Source: Apus apus (taxonomy: Eukaryota; Chordata; Aves; Apodiformes; Apodidae). Taken from it: a stretch of 64,000 nt of DNA. Below, one piece after another: positions 10,266 to 21,965 of the stretch. The position numbers were made by a program, and so were the translations under genes. Within the stretch, counting starts at the first letter, position 1. Each line of letters starts with the position of its first letter. The notes beneath the pieces are model-generated. The model had not been told where the DNA came from, ran no database searches, and was given only the letters and a program-made list of their open reading frames with translations. Location of the stretch: positions 1,736,001 to 1,800,000 of the forward strand of contig NC_067305.1 in the NCBI RefSeq assembly GCF_020740795.1, given 5' to 3'.

Positions 10266-13015
10266 TGTCCCCCAGCCCTCCCTGCCCCTTCCCAGACATC
10301 CTCCTCACGACAAAGCCAACCCCAAGACTCACACTCATGCCCCAAGCCAACCGGGGTGGGTGTTTTTGGATGCTGTGGGTCCATCAGCCTCCCAAACCCT
10401 CAGCTGGGTGTCACCCTAGGACATGGGCCTTGTGCCATGTCTTGCTGCCACGTCCTCCCAGCTCCTGGAGCAGGGATGGGGTTTGCAGCCAGGTCAGCTG
10501 TGTCCCCGGGAGGGCTTGGAGGAAACCCCTGTGGAGCAAGGGGTGAGGTGGGATGGAGGGAGAGGACGAGATGCTGTTTGGAAGCATCTCTGGTCTTTGG
10601 GGATCATAGAACCTTGTCTTCACCTGCCCACCAGGTTCTCTGGGGAGAGGGGCACCCCCTGAGCCCCCCAGTCTCGATCTCTGCCTTATGGCTCCCACGG
10701 TGGAGGGGTGAAGCTGAGGGAGATACAAGAAGTGGAGTCATGGGGCTGGACTCTGGCACAATCCCACCAAATCCCTCCCTCCCCGTGTGCTGGATGGTGA
10801 CCCCAGGCTCCTGCCAGATCTCTGGCAGCTGAAGCTTTTTCCCCCTCCCTGAGTTGCCTCCCTGAGGGGCTCCCCAGGACAACCAGCCCCTCTCTGCCAT
10901 TGCCACGCGGGGCCTTTCTCTCCCTCCAAGGTTTGAAAACCTGGTCGAGGACATCCCTGAAGCCCCAGTCTCCTCCATGGGCATCTTCCTCTGACCTCCC
11001 CCTCCCCAGGCACCCCCAAGAGCACCCACACTCCCCAGCCCTCCACATACCCCATCCCACCAGAGGACCCATCATCCCTGGATCCTTCCCAAAAGAAACT
11101 CCACAAAGGCAAAGGAGACGTCGCCCCAGCACCCCCGGCCCCGGGGCAGGAGCGTCGCCCGGCGCCCAAGCAGGTCAAAGAAGCACATTTTAAGCTACAG
11201 AAATCGGGTATTTAAAAAAAAAGAATCATTGTTTGAAAGGAGATGGGAGGAGAGACTTGGAGAGAAGGATCTGATCTTTCCTGGTGACTGGCTCCACCAT
11301 TCACCGCTGGATTTCTGGTTCGCTTTTCGGTTGAGGAACAGACTTGGACAAAGCAGATTTGTTGGCTTTGTTGTCTCGCCCCATCCACCCCTCGACCCAC
11401 ACACTCTTGCCCCCTCCCATCCCACCTCTCCCTTCTTCATCTCTGTTACCAAAGAAATGACAAAAACCAAAAAAAAGAAAAAACAACCCAACGACAAGAG
11501 GAAAAACATCATTCCCTCCTGGCAACCGACGCCGGTGTTGGGTGGGAAAAGGAAAATCCGAGGGATCTGGTGGAGAAATCCAGCCCTGGGTGTGAGAAGG
11601 AGGAAAACTTCCCGATGAGATCGACAGGGAAAAGAACCCAAACAAACCCAAACAAAAACCCAAACAAACCCAAAAACCAACCCAAACAAAAGGAATACCA
11701 AGAGAAACCACAACCCAACAAGCTCAGCGCAAGGACCGGCAACTTACCAAAAAGAGGCCAGATGTTGTGTTTTATTTTGATTTTTGCTTCTTTCTTTTTT
11801 TTTTTTTTTTTTGTGCCAATTAAACAACCTGCCTTAAAACGTGAATTTCTGGAGCGATGGGACTAACTTCAAACCAGTCGTTTCCTCCGAGCTCTCCGTG
11901 GTGACTTGTGCCATATAAAAAAGCAATTCACGAGGCCAAACCTTTACAATCAATCCTCATCCCAGTCGCCTCGCGGGCTCCTCGCCAGCTTGGAATGTCC
12001 TTTGGGAGGAGCAGGAGGTGCTGGCGGGGACAAGGAAGGGCTGGGAGAGGTTTGGGGATGGAGGGGAAGGCAAGGTTCCCTCCTTCCCTTACCAAGAATA
12101 ATAAATCCTCCAAAATCAACCAAAAAAAAAAAAAAAAAGGACATTCTAGAATTTATGCGGGTAAAATAGTAACATCTGTGTTCTAGCTCTATGGTTTCTT
12201 CGATTCACTTGACTTTGAGAGCGATCTGTTGTGTAACAGGAAGGCACCTTGTTGAAAAGAAGGAAGAAAAAGGAGAAAAGGAAAAAAAAAAAAAGGGGGA
12301 AAAAAATGTATGTGTTCACCAAAAAAGCACTCCCTCCAAAAAAAAATAAAAAAGAGGAAAGAAAGGACAAAAGAATGAAGGAAAGAAAATAAACCACCCT
12401 GCACACGAAGCCCTGCCTGGCTGTGGCCACCAGCAGGGTCTGAGGACGTCTTTAACCAAAGAGCTCCTGGGGTAGGTGGGCAGTGGAGGGGCTGGGGGTG
12501 TCACACTGGACGTGGTCACACCAAAGGAAACCAGTTTATCACTGGAAAGAGGGTGGGAGAGAGGGATGGCAAAGCGGGAAGGGGCGGGTGCTGCAGCGTG
12601 TTTTGCCAACCACAGCCCAAAAAGTAACAGCAAAGAGAATCTCATCCCCCCCCCGCAAGGACCCCTCTCCCCTCACCCCCCCAGGATCCCACTCCCCCTA
12701 CCCCCCTACCCTGATTTCCCCCCCCCAATGTTGTTTCTTCTTGTCTTGTCGTGACGTGGTGACGATGGTGGTGGATTCCCGAACCCCATCGAGTAGTATT
12801 CAAGGGCTGCAAAGCCAGGAAAAAAAAAAAGGGGGGCCTTGGTTTGGGAAGTGAAAAACACACAGAGGTAAAAAAAAAGGAAAAAAAAAAAAAAAGGGGG
12901 GGGGGGGAAAGAAAAAGGAAAAGAAAGGATAAAAAAGAAAAAGGAAAAAAAAGAGTAAATGCCACAGGCCCTCAAGGATGCAAAGACATTTCTAGTGAGA
13001 ACCCGAGAATAAAGG

Positions 13016-13252
13016 CTACCTCACTTGAGTTTTCAATTTTTGTGATTTGAAAATCACGTCTGATACCAAAGATTTTGTTGCCTTGTCTGGTCTGTGCTGG
13101 ACCCACCACTTTCCCTGCTCCCTCTGGAGGGGCTGGCCCAGAGCCACCCACCCCCTCCTGCCACCCCCAGACCCCAGACTTCGAGTCCCCGGAGAGCGAG
13201 GGCGAAGGCGAGCGAGCTCCCCCGGGATGGCAGCGTGGTAGATGAGTGCCTT
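13016..13252 (+). promoter_or_regulatory. Candidate let-7 and miR-124 sites in the ONECUT3 3' UTR
   Basis: CTACCTCA at 13016-13023 is a let-7 octamer. GTGCCTT at 13246-13252 is a miR-124 heptamer lying 15 nt upstream of a miR-9 heptamer (13261), a spacing that can permit cooperative repression. Single seed matches are weak evidence alone. Confidence 0.35.
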
Positions 13253-14329
13253 TTTCTTGTACCAAAGGTGTGTGGCCATTTCTTTGCTCCTCTGCTTTGA
13301 TCCTAAAGGCTCATTCTTACCTCAGCTCTCCACAGGGATGGAGTCTGGCAACTCTTGGAAGTCTTTGGGTGTTGGGATGGAGAAAAAAAAAACAACAACC
13401 CCGACCCTTGTCCTAGTTGAAGAGGAAGCATCTTAGGTGTTCCCCATCCTGGTCCCCAGGTCCTTCCAGCCTTTCTTGCCCCAGGAGCACTGATCTGGTG
13501 TCTGGGTCCCTTCTGGTGGGGCATCAAGGCCTTGCTCCATGTCCTTCGCCAGCTCAGCCCAGGTGGAACCTCCAGAAGCTCCTGAGATGAAGATGTGGGT
13601 TTCACCACAGGGTGTTTCTTCCTCACCCAGCTCAGACTTGAGCTTCAGTTTCCCTTTTTGGTAGCACAGGGAGGGTCCGTGGCATTTCTGGCTGGAAAGA
13701 CAAAGGCAGGAGTGGTGGAAAACCTCAGCTTGGGCTTTCTCCAAACCTCTCCTTTGGGGAGCTGTTCAAAGCTGTGAAACCTTTTGGCAAGAACCACTTC
13801 TGAGTCCCCAAAGGGGCATTTTTGGCTCGTTGGGGGAGGCTGGCACAGCAGGGTCCACTCCGCTCCACCGCTTGGCTTTAGGTGAAGGAAACAGGAGGGA
13901 CCCACTTGAGAAAATGCTCTTTCCCAACCACCTCCAGGATGTGTAGTTTTTAGGAAACCTTGGGTTGAATTGGACCCACTTGGTTCAGGCTCCACCTGAG
14001 GTGGCTCCTTTCGAGTAGGACCAAACTTGTCCAGGGCCAAACCTGCTGGTGACAGCGAGCTTGGCCAGGACTCCCTTTGGACAACCTGGTCAGAGTGTCC
14101 CCCACCCCGTGGCCTCCCTGTCCCCCTCCCCACTACTGCCTTGGCCAGATCTTGCCCAACCTCATGTCCCTCCCACCCAATTCTCCCCAACACCCACACG
14201 GCTTGTGATACCAAAGACGTTCTCAACGCAGGCGAAAGCTTCAGTTCCACCCAGCACAGACCTTACAAGCCTTTGACAATGTTCTCTGAAATACCTCAAA
14301 ATATTTAATGTATAGTTTATGTGACAAAA

Positions 14330-14363
14330 AATAATAATGAATAATAATAATAATAATAATAAT
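14330..14363. repeat. AAT microsatellite
   Basis: Short run of AAT triplets in the AU-rich part of the ONECUT3 3' UTR. Confidence 0.85.
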
Positions 14364-17300
14364 TACTTAGCTAGTTTTTGGAATTTGTGACTTGAAGCTT
14401 TATACTGTTAAATTATAATTTTGCAGAAGGCATGTTCTTATTTCTTTGTCGCGTTCAATGGGAGACGTATTGAATGTTAAGGAGATGGAAGCTGGGTAGT
14501 TTCACAACTTTAAAAGACAAAAAAAGAGAGAGAAAGATTAAAGAGAAAGGACCCTTGGAGTTTACAGATTTCGTATTTAAAACAAGTCCTTTTAAAAAAA
14601 AGAAAAAAGAAAAAAAGAGAAACCTACTGATGACGCCGAGAACTTTGCGTTCCGATGTGTTACTTTGAGTCATGTCGTACGAGAGTATTTATTCTATGTG
14701 TTCTGTGTTCAGATGTAATTTAAAGGAGACCAAAAAAAGAAGAAAAAAAAGAAGAAAAAAAGACCAAAAAAAGGAAAAAAAAAAAAAGGGGGGGTGGGGT
14801 GGGGAAAGAGGAAAAGGTGAGAATTTGATTTATGCATGAAAAAAAAAAGATGAGAAACGAAATATACTCTTTCTTGAAGTAATGTAATAATTATTCGGGG
14901 AGGGGGGGTGGGAGTGGGAGGGGACAAACTGTGCTTCTTTTGTCCATGAGGTTGTTTTTTTTTTGGTTGATGGGAATTTTGGTGCATGGATCACATCTTG
15001 GTTTGGCTTTGGTTTGGTTTTCTTTCCCCCCCCCCCCCCCCACCTCAACTCACGCGACCGCGGGAGAGTCATCGTGTCTCCCCTGGGTTTCTTCCTACGC
15101 CTCTTTTCTTCCTTGGATGGTGGAGCAGCAGCCTGGGGAGGGGGGTTTGCTATCTGAGGTCCCCCCCCAGGGGGGCTGGGGCACACAGCAGACAGGGTAA
15201 GGGTCTCTGGGGCAGGGGATCCCAGCGTGTGCACCCACCCACCCCCCTCCGTGGGGTCCCCCCCTTCTTCGTCGTGCTTTGGGGGTTTTTGGGGCTTGCT
15301 TTGCTTTGCTTTCTCCAGCTCTGTGGGTCAAAGCCCAAGTGCAGATGAGAGGAGAGACAATCAGCCACCACAGCCTGAGTTGGTGAAGCCACCCAGACAT
15401 CTTGTGTCCTCTGAGACAAGGGAAATGGCCCCCTGGGCACCCCCAAACTTCTCCCTGGGGTTCAGACCTTTCCAGGAAGTGTCCCCTGGGGTGACCTCAC
15501 TGCTTTGCCTCTGGCCTCGCAGAAGATGGAGCTGCATCAATGCCCAGTGTGACCCTGGGGATGGACTGGAATGACCCATTTCTGAGGTTTTTCTCCCCAA
15601 AGATGTGGATTGTGTCACAGGCACCATGACAAGATGTCTGTTCCTGACAGGCTTGCCTGAGCCACCCACCCTGCCCTGATTGAAGGAGGAAGAAGAGTCC
15701 AGCCAGTGGAGGAAGTCCTGGAGGATCCCAACACACCAGCAGGTCCAAGGGGACTTTGGGAGGTCACCCTGCCTGCCTGAGACAGCCAGGGAGCTTTCTG
15801 CAAATGGCCAGAGAGCCCCTCTGAAGATCCCCTGCTCCTTCCTCCCCTCGCTCCTCCTCTCCTTGCAGGAGGACAGGAGCAGAGGAGCAGGGAGGAGTCA
15901 TGGCATTGGAGGTCAGGAAGGTGGTGGAGCCCTGGAGGAGGCAGTGGCACCTACTTTCTTCTTCCCCAACATTACCAGAGGATTTACCTCAAAATGCTGG
16001 TTCCTCAGCCCTCTCCAGCCCCTTCACCTCTCCATCCTTCCCCTCCATCAGCAGAGGTGGCCCCAAAGCTCAGCCCACTGTGAGGAAGGAGATCTCAGCT
16101 TCTTTGGGCCCCACCAAAACGGCTCCAAAAGCAAAGCAGGGGTTTTAAAATCTGCATCTCCTGTCTTATGGGATGTCCCTGCAGCCTTCACCTTCTTCAT
16201 GGCCAGCACTGAGGTGGTGGTGATAGACATGGGATGCACTGACCTGGGTTTTAGGAAGAGATGATGTTTATTCCAGCAGCACCATTCATCTACTAACCAA
16301 CCCTCCTGTCCTCCTGGGAGCTCTGCATCCCCCCCATCTCCCATTTCCTCCTACAAAACTTTTTCCAGCATGAGAAGCTTTGGTGCTTGGATACCAAGAC
16401 CTTGTTTCCAACCACAAGAAGGTTTAAACAGGCTTGGATGGCAACCCACAGTCACAAGTCCTCAGACCTTGCAGAGACCAGTTGGTTTCCACCACAGGGC
16501 ATGATCCAAGTGGCTTGGGAAGCCCTGGAGTAGCCAAGAGCTGAGTGCTCATCCTTGTCCTTCAGCCCACCAGGACCTTCTGGACCAGCCACAGCCAGGC
16601 TGAGCCCTGCCCCACGCCTCATCTGACCACACCTGCTGCCCACATCAACCAAAATGCCTTGAGGAGCAACTTGCCACGATACCAAAGATTTTTTTCTTCC
16701 CCTGCAGGTAATGACAATCCAAGCTCTGTCCTAAAGACAATTTTCTTGACCAAGGTTGCCCCAAAGGGTGTTTTTGTGCTGTGGAGAGCAGGAGCAAGAG
16801 CCCCTCTGAGGGTGATGAAGACCCAACGGTCTGAAGGTGAGGAAGAGTGGACCCAAGATCTCCCACTGAGACCTGCTAGTTCAGCCTGGCCAGCACGTCC
16901 TACCTCCACTGGGGAAGTTCTCAGGGATTTGGGTCATTCCATCACTGGTGATGCCCCCAGGAACTTCAGTTCTGCCTGGGTGGGGGAGGGGGTGTTGAAG
17001 GAGTTTTTCCACCAATGGCTTTTGTGCTTTGAAAACCCAGCACTGGCCGTGGGGCAGGAGTGTCCCCATCCCACCAGGCAAGCAGGAGGGACACCTGGCT
17101 GGGTTTCAGTCATTGTCCCCCTGCTGTGGCCCAGCCTGAGCTAAGTTCTTCCTGCTCCACCAGCAGCTCCACTGAGGGGTCGTGGGCTCAGCCTGGGCAG
17201 GAACTGGCTGAGAAATGACTTGCCAAGAACAAACCAACCCCCTCTGGTTCCTTTTCCTGAGCATCCAAAGTCTGGATGGGGATGATGATCAGCTCCTCGT

Positions 17301-17692
17301 GACCTCCCAGCCCACCCGGGGGGGGTTGGCCACGTGTCCCCAGCATTGTCACAGCTCCTGGTCCCTTGTCTCAGAGGACACCCACGGGTGCTGCCACACA
17401 GAGTCCCCTTCCTCTGGCCTCTTCCTTTCTTTGAGGTTTTTGCAAGAGAGGAAATTAAAAATGCAAAGAACAAAATCAATTTGGGAGGCTTTGGGGTTTG
17501 GGGTTTTTTTTTTCCTTCAATTATTTTTCTTATTGTTTTGCCCCTAAATTTCTAAAGGGAAAAAAAAAAAAAGAAAACAACCAAAACAACAAACCCAACC
17601 AAAAAAGGAGTCAGACAGAATTAATCCCGGGCAGGAAGAACCTGCAGCCTCAGGTCTGCCAGTCCAACCACCTCCAGAAATCATGGCTCATC

Positions 17693-18245
17693 ATAGAATC
17701 ACAGGATCACGGAATATTAGGGGTTGGAAGGGACCTCTGGAGATCACCCAGTCCAACTCCCCTGCCAGAGCAGGACCAAAACCAGGGCAGGTCACTCAGA
17801 AAGGCATCCAGACAGGTCTGGAAAGTCTCCAGAGAAGGAGACTCCACAGCCTCTCTGGGCAGCCTGTCCCAGGGCTCTGTCACCCTCACAGCAAAGAAGT
17901 TCTTCCTCATCTTGAAGTGGAACTTCCTGGGCTCCAGTTTGAATCCATTGCCCCTCGTCCTGTCCCAGGGCACGAGTGACAAGAGCTTGTCCTGCCTTCT
18001 TGCTGCCCTCATGGATTGATAGACATTCATGAGATGCCCCCTCAGGCTTCTCCTCTCCAGACTGAACAGCCCCAGGTCTCTCAGCCTTTCCTCCTCAGGC
18101 AGGTGTTCCAGTCCCTTCATCATCCTCGTGGCCTCCCTTGGCCTCTCCCCAGTAGATCCCTGTCCCTCTGGAACTGGGGAGCCCAGAACTGGGCACAACA
18201 CTCCAAGTGAGGTCTCACCAGGGCCGAGCAGAGGAGGAGCAGATC
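17693..18245 (-). mobile_element. CR1 LINE fragment inside the ONECUT3 3' UTR
   Basis: Starts ATCATAGAATCACAGG and carries a distinct internal sequence (GGTTGGAAGGGACCTCTGG, then a CTCAGAAAGGCATCCAG block) shared with the copy at 54745-55266, so it belongs to a different CR1 subfamily from most others here. It would be transcribed antisense within the UTR. Confidence 0.9.
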
Positions 18246-18817
18246 TCTCTCTGTACATCACAGGCCCCTCTCACCCTCATCCCACACGGGCTGGAGGCCA
18301 CACCTGGGAGTTTTAAAACGACTTTTTCCTTCTCATTTATTCAATTTCTTTTTCTTTCCCTTTTGATTTTCTTTTTTTTTTGCTGCTGCTGCTGCTTGTT
18401 CCTCTCATGGGATAGTTTTGACTCTACAGCCAAATGCAATTGTTACTCCTCTGTGTCTTGCAACTCTATTTGTTTCAGCTACTTACAAACGTTAAAAAAA
18501 AAAAAAAAAAGGAAAGAAAAAAAGGAAAAAAAAAAGAAAAAAAAAGAATAATAATAATAATAAAAAAATGAGAGTCTTATGTGTCAGGCACTTTATCCAA
18601 TCTGTGCTGTGTGCTCTGGAGTTTGTTCCTTGTTCTTTGCAATGACTCATGCAGGGGAAATTACCAGGAACCAGGAACTCCAGCCTGTCAACAGGTTTGA
18701 AAAGAGGAAAAAAAAAAAACCAACAGAAAAAAACGGAAAAAAAAAAAAGAATTAATCTCTATTTGTTCATTCTCTCCTGGTCATGACTGTGTTGTATTTC
18801 TGCAGCTTTGTTTCTTC

Positions 18818-18823
18818 AATAAA
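18818..18823 (+). terminator. Poly(A) signal ending ONECUT3
   Basis: AATAAA in an AT-rich context, followed about 25 nt later by a GT-rich downstream element (GAGTGTGTGTGTCC, 18847-18860). Cleavage is expected near 18840, immediately before the 41-bp minisatellite. Confidence 0.75.
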
Positions 18824-18867
18824 TTATTTTCTAGTCATTCACCCTGGAGTGTGTGTGTCCCCCAGCA

Positions 18868-19562
18868 GTGCTGTGGGTCTGCCCCTTGTCCCCTCCTGAT
18901 GCTGTGGGTCCATCCCCTCCTGCCGTGGGGCTGAGGGTCCTGCTGTGGGTCTGTCCCTTCCCTATGTGATGCTGAGGGTCCTGCTGTGGGTCTGTCCCTT
19001 CCCTATGTGATGCTGAGGGTCCTGCTGTGGGTCTGTCCCTTCCCTATGTGATGCTGAGGGTCCTGCTGTGGGTCTGTCCCCTCCCTATGTGATGCTGAGG
19101 GTCCTGCTGTGGGTCTGCCCCTTGTCCCCTCCTGATAACCTGGGTCTGTCCCCTCCTGACATGATGCTGAGGGTCGTGCTGTGGGTCTGCCCCTTGTCTC
19201 CTCCTGATAACGTGGGTCTGTCCCCTCCTGCCATGATGCTGTGGGTCCTGCTGTGGGTCTGTCCCCTCTTGACACGATGCTGTGGGTGCTGCTGTAGGTC
19301 TGTCCCCTTGTCCCCTCCTGATGCTCTGGGTCCATCCCCTCCTGACATGATGCTGAGGGTCCTGCTGTGGGTCTTTCCCCCTGACTCAGTGCTGTGGGTC
19401 CATCTCCTCCTGACATGATGCTGAGGGTCCTGCTGTGGGTCCATCTCCTCCTGACATGATGCTGAGGGTCCTGCTGTGGGTCCATCTCCTCCTGACATGA
19501 TGCTGAGGGTCCTGCTGTGGGTCCATCTCCTCCTGACATGATGCTGTGGGCCCCTCCCCTCC
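18868..19562. repeat. 41-bp minisatellite downstream of ONECUT3
   Basis: Tandem copies of GATGCTGAGGGTCCTGCTGT followed by GGGTCTGTCCCTTCCCTATGT. Copies beginning at 18968, 19009 and 19050 are spaced exactly 41 bp; flanking copies are more degenerate (TCCCCTCCTGACAT variants). Minus-strand frames stay open through it, which is a repeat artefact. Confidence 0.92.
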
Positions 19563-19917
19563 TACTGTGGCTCCCCTGCCCCAGGGCTGCTCGGGCAGCA
19601 GCATCTTACCCACCTCAGGTCCTCTCCCTCACCCTGGCCTGAGAACATCAGGGGATAGATTTGGGGATCATGCCCAGGCAGCTGGGAGAGGTTCCTCCTC
19701 CCAGTTATCCAACTGGGAGGTGCAGGGGAAGGACCTTTCCCAGCAGAAGCCTCAGTTTGCTTTCTTGGCAGCATCCAACACCCTTCTGGCCAGAGCCCAA
19801 GGAAAACACTTTAATTCTCACAAACCCAGAGCAGATGAGGTCAAAGCACTTGTTCAACAAACCTATCAAGACATGTGGCCTGCAGGCAGGTCCAGGCCCC
19901 TGGGGCTGGTTTAATTA

Positions 19918-20395
19918 TCATAGAAGCAGAATCATAGAAGGCTTCGGGCTGGAAGGACCTTCAAGACCATCCAGTCCCACCCCCCTGCATGGGCAGGGAC
20001 ACCTCCCACCAGCCCAGGTTGCTCCAAGCCCCATCCAACCTGCCCTTCAACACTGCCAGGGATGGGGCAGCCACAGCTTCCCTGGGCAACCTGGGCCAGG
20101 CTCTCACCACCCTCACAGCAAAGAATTTCCTCCTCATGTCTCACCTCAATCTCCCTCTGCCAGTTTTCATCCATCCCCCCTTGTCCTCTCCCTCCCTGCC
20201 CTTGTCCCAAGTCCCTCCCCAGCTTTCCTGGAGCCCCTTCAGGCCCTGGAAGGTGCTCTAAGGTCTCCCTGGAGCCTTCTCTTCTCCAGGCTGAACACCC
20301 CAACTCTCCCAGCCTGGCTCCAGAGCAGAGCTGCTCCAGCCCTTGGATCATCTCCGTGGCCTCCTCTGGACTCTCTCCAAGAGCTCCATGTCCAA
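19918..20395 (-). mobile_element. CR1 LINE fragment
   Basis: Begins TCATAGAAGCAGAATCATAG and extends about 480 bp into the element. Confidence 0.9.
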
Positions 20396-20698
20396 GCCCA
20401 GCTTCTCTGGGCTTCTGAGGGAGCCCTGGGATGTGTCCCACCAGCGGCTCCATCTCCCCCAGCACTGTGGGTACAGGCTTTGCAGGAGCCTGGGAAGCTG
20501 TGGAGGCCCCAACTTCTGCTGCCCCACTGCTCCCTGGCTGCTCCCCCAGCCTGGCCAAGCCCCTTGGACCTTCTTCCTGCTCCAGGCTGGGCCTACAGAC
20601 TGTAACTCCTGCCCCAGACTCATTATCCCACCACTGAGTTCATGAAACACCTCAATGGTGGAGCAGCTGGGACAGCCCCTCAGCCCTGCTCCTGTGCA

Positions 20699-20900
20699 TC
20701 ATGGAATCATAGAATCCTAGACTGGTTTGGGTTGGAAGGGACCTTAAAGACCATCCAGATCCAACCCCCTGCATGGGCAGGGACACCTCCCACCAGCCCA
20801 GGCTGCTCCAAGCCCCATCCAACCTAGTCTTGAAGACCTCCAGGGAGGGAGCGTCCACAGCCCCTCTGTGCAACCTGTTCCAGCATCTCACCACCCTTTT
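20699..20900 (-). mobile_element. CR1 LINE fragment
   Basis: 3'-terminal 200 bp. Its inner part (CTAGTCTTGAAGACCTCC) differs from the majority CR1 type here. Confidence 0.85.
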
Positions 20901-21516
20901 AATACATCTTTTTAAACATATTTTTATATATATATATATATGTTTTTTTACCCAAATCTCTCATCTTACTGTGAATTTTGTCATGGCACAAGTGCTGGCA
21001 GGTCCCAAGGAGCTGGTGTCCCACAGCGAGGGCCCGTGGGACCTTTCTGAGCAGCTTTCTCCTTGGGTGCCTTGGCAGAGATTTCCAGGAGAGGCGAGAA
21101 AAGCTAAAGTCCTTTTAATTAAAAAAATCAACAGAATAAAAAGAGTGATCCAGTCACCCCACCAGTTGTGCCCACACAGCTTCTCCAGCAGCTGCTGCTG
21201 ATGTCCCCAAAGTGCAGCTCTGCAGGACACCTGGTCCCAAGGCCACTGGGCAGAGCTGGCAGGGACATCACCTCAATACTTTGCCCTCCCCCCAAAAAAA
21301 AAAAGTGCTTTTCAGGGCTTTTCAGCAAACAGCCTGTGGCCACAAGTTGCCCCCAGAGATGAGGACATCAGTCCTGGAGGAGTGGGACGTAGCTGCTGTG
21401 GAGGTGGGGCATGGCACATGGCAGCTGTCACTGCACCTGGGGTAGGGATGGCAAAGAGAAGGAGGTGGAGATGGTGAGGAGCAACGAGGAGAGACTGCCA
21501 GGAGACAGGATGGTCT

Positions 21517-21832
21517 GGCTGGAGAATGAAAACCGGCAGGGAACACATCATCAAATCACGGAGTGGTTTGGGTTGGAAGGGACCTTCAAGATCATCTAGA
21601 TCCAACCTCCCTGCATGGGCAGGGACACCTCCCACCAGCCCAGGTTGCTGTGGCTGCCCCATCCCTGGCAGTGTTGAAGGGCAGGTTGGATGGGGCTTGG
21701 AGCAGCCTGGGCTGGTGGGAGGTGTCCCTGCCCATGCAGGGGTTGGGACTGGATGATCTTCAAGGTCCCTTCCATCCTGAACCATTCCATGACTTGAAGA
21801 TGTGTTCCCTGCAGGTTTTACTTCTCCAGCCA
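21517..21832. repeat. Inverted repeat (128-nt arms, 61-nt loop) containing CR1 tails
   Basis: Left arm 21517-21644 is the imperfect reverse complement of right arm 21706-21832, with a loop at 21645-21705. Each arm holds about 85 nt of CR1 3' end plus about 42 nt of flanking non-CR1 sequence (GGCTGGAG then CAGGGAACACATC). The symmetry therefore extends beyond the transposon. It lies 134 nt past the ATP8B3 stop codon, so it should be transcribed in that 3' UTR. Confidence 0.85.
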
Positions 21833-21965
21833 ACCCCCCTGCAGCTGCCCAAGCTTCGAAACCACCCAGAACTGATGTAATGACTGTCCAGGAGCGGGGG
21901 GATCCACACCTTGACACCCCCTTCCCCGTCCCAGCGCGGCGGGAGGTCGATGCCAACGGGGGCAG

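Larger units (their letters stand above)
11448..16688 (+). promoter_or_regulatory. Cluster of miR-9 seed-match sites in the ONECUT3 3' UTR
   Basis: ACCAAAG, the complement of miR-9-5p positions 2-8, occurs seven times on the sense strand. ACCAAAGA octamers are at 11448-11455, 12455-12462, 13065-13072, 14210-14217 and 16681-16688. Heptamers are at 12520-12526 and 13261-13267. The 12455 site extends to TAACCAAAGA, a 10-nt match to the miRNA 5' end. Roughly 0.5 heptamers would be expected by chance in this length. miR-9 repression of ONECUT2 is established in other vertebrates; its action here is inferred. Confidence 0.65.
10266..18840 (+). other. ONECUT3: ONECUT3 3' UTR (long, A/T-rich)
   Basis: About 8.6 kb from the stop codon to a canonical AATAAA. 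It has no credible coding frame. From about 11.2 to 15.1 kb it is unusually rich in A and T for this GC-rich locus, with poly(A) and poly(C) runs, an AAT microsatellite at 14330-14363 and many short AU motifs. Long regulated 3' UTRs are known for ONECUT paralogues. A CR1 insertion sits inside at 17693-18245. Internal AATAAA copies, for example 13008-13013, could give shorter isoforms. The extent is inferred from the poly(A) signal only. Confidence 0.7.
19563..21965. other. Convergent 3' flank of ONECUT3 and ATP8B3
   Basis: No coding sequence recognised. Holds CR1s at 19918-20395 and 20699-20900, a TA microsatellite near 20926-20941, and an inverted repeat at 21517-21832. ATP8B3 transcription must end here. 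I see no clear minus-strand AATAAA; ATTAAA variants occur at 21114-21119, 19910-19915 and 19810-19815 (minus), so the end is undefined. Confidence 0.6.

Noticed and set aside
19003-19539. 178-codon minus frame with repeated SGGDGPTAGPS-like units
   Set aside because: Follows the 41-bp minisatellite downstream of ONECUT3; no start context or splice evidence.
18868-19562. Regularly spaced repeats resembling a CRISPR array
   Set aside because: Contiguous tandem copies without unique spacers, in vertebrate DNA.
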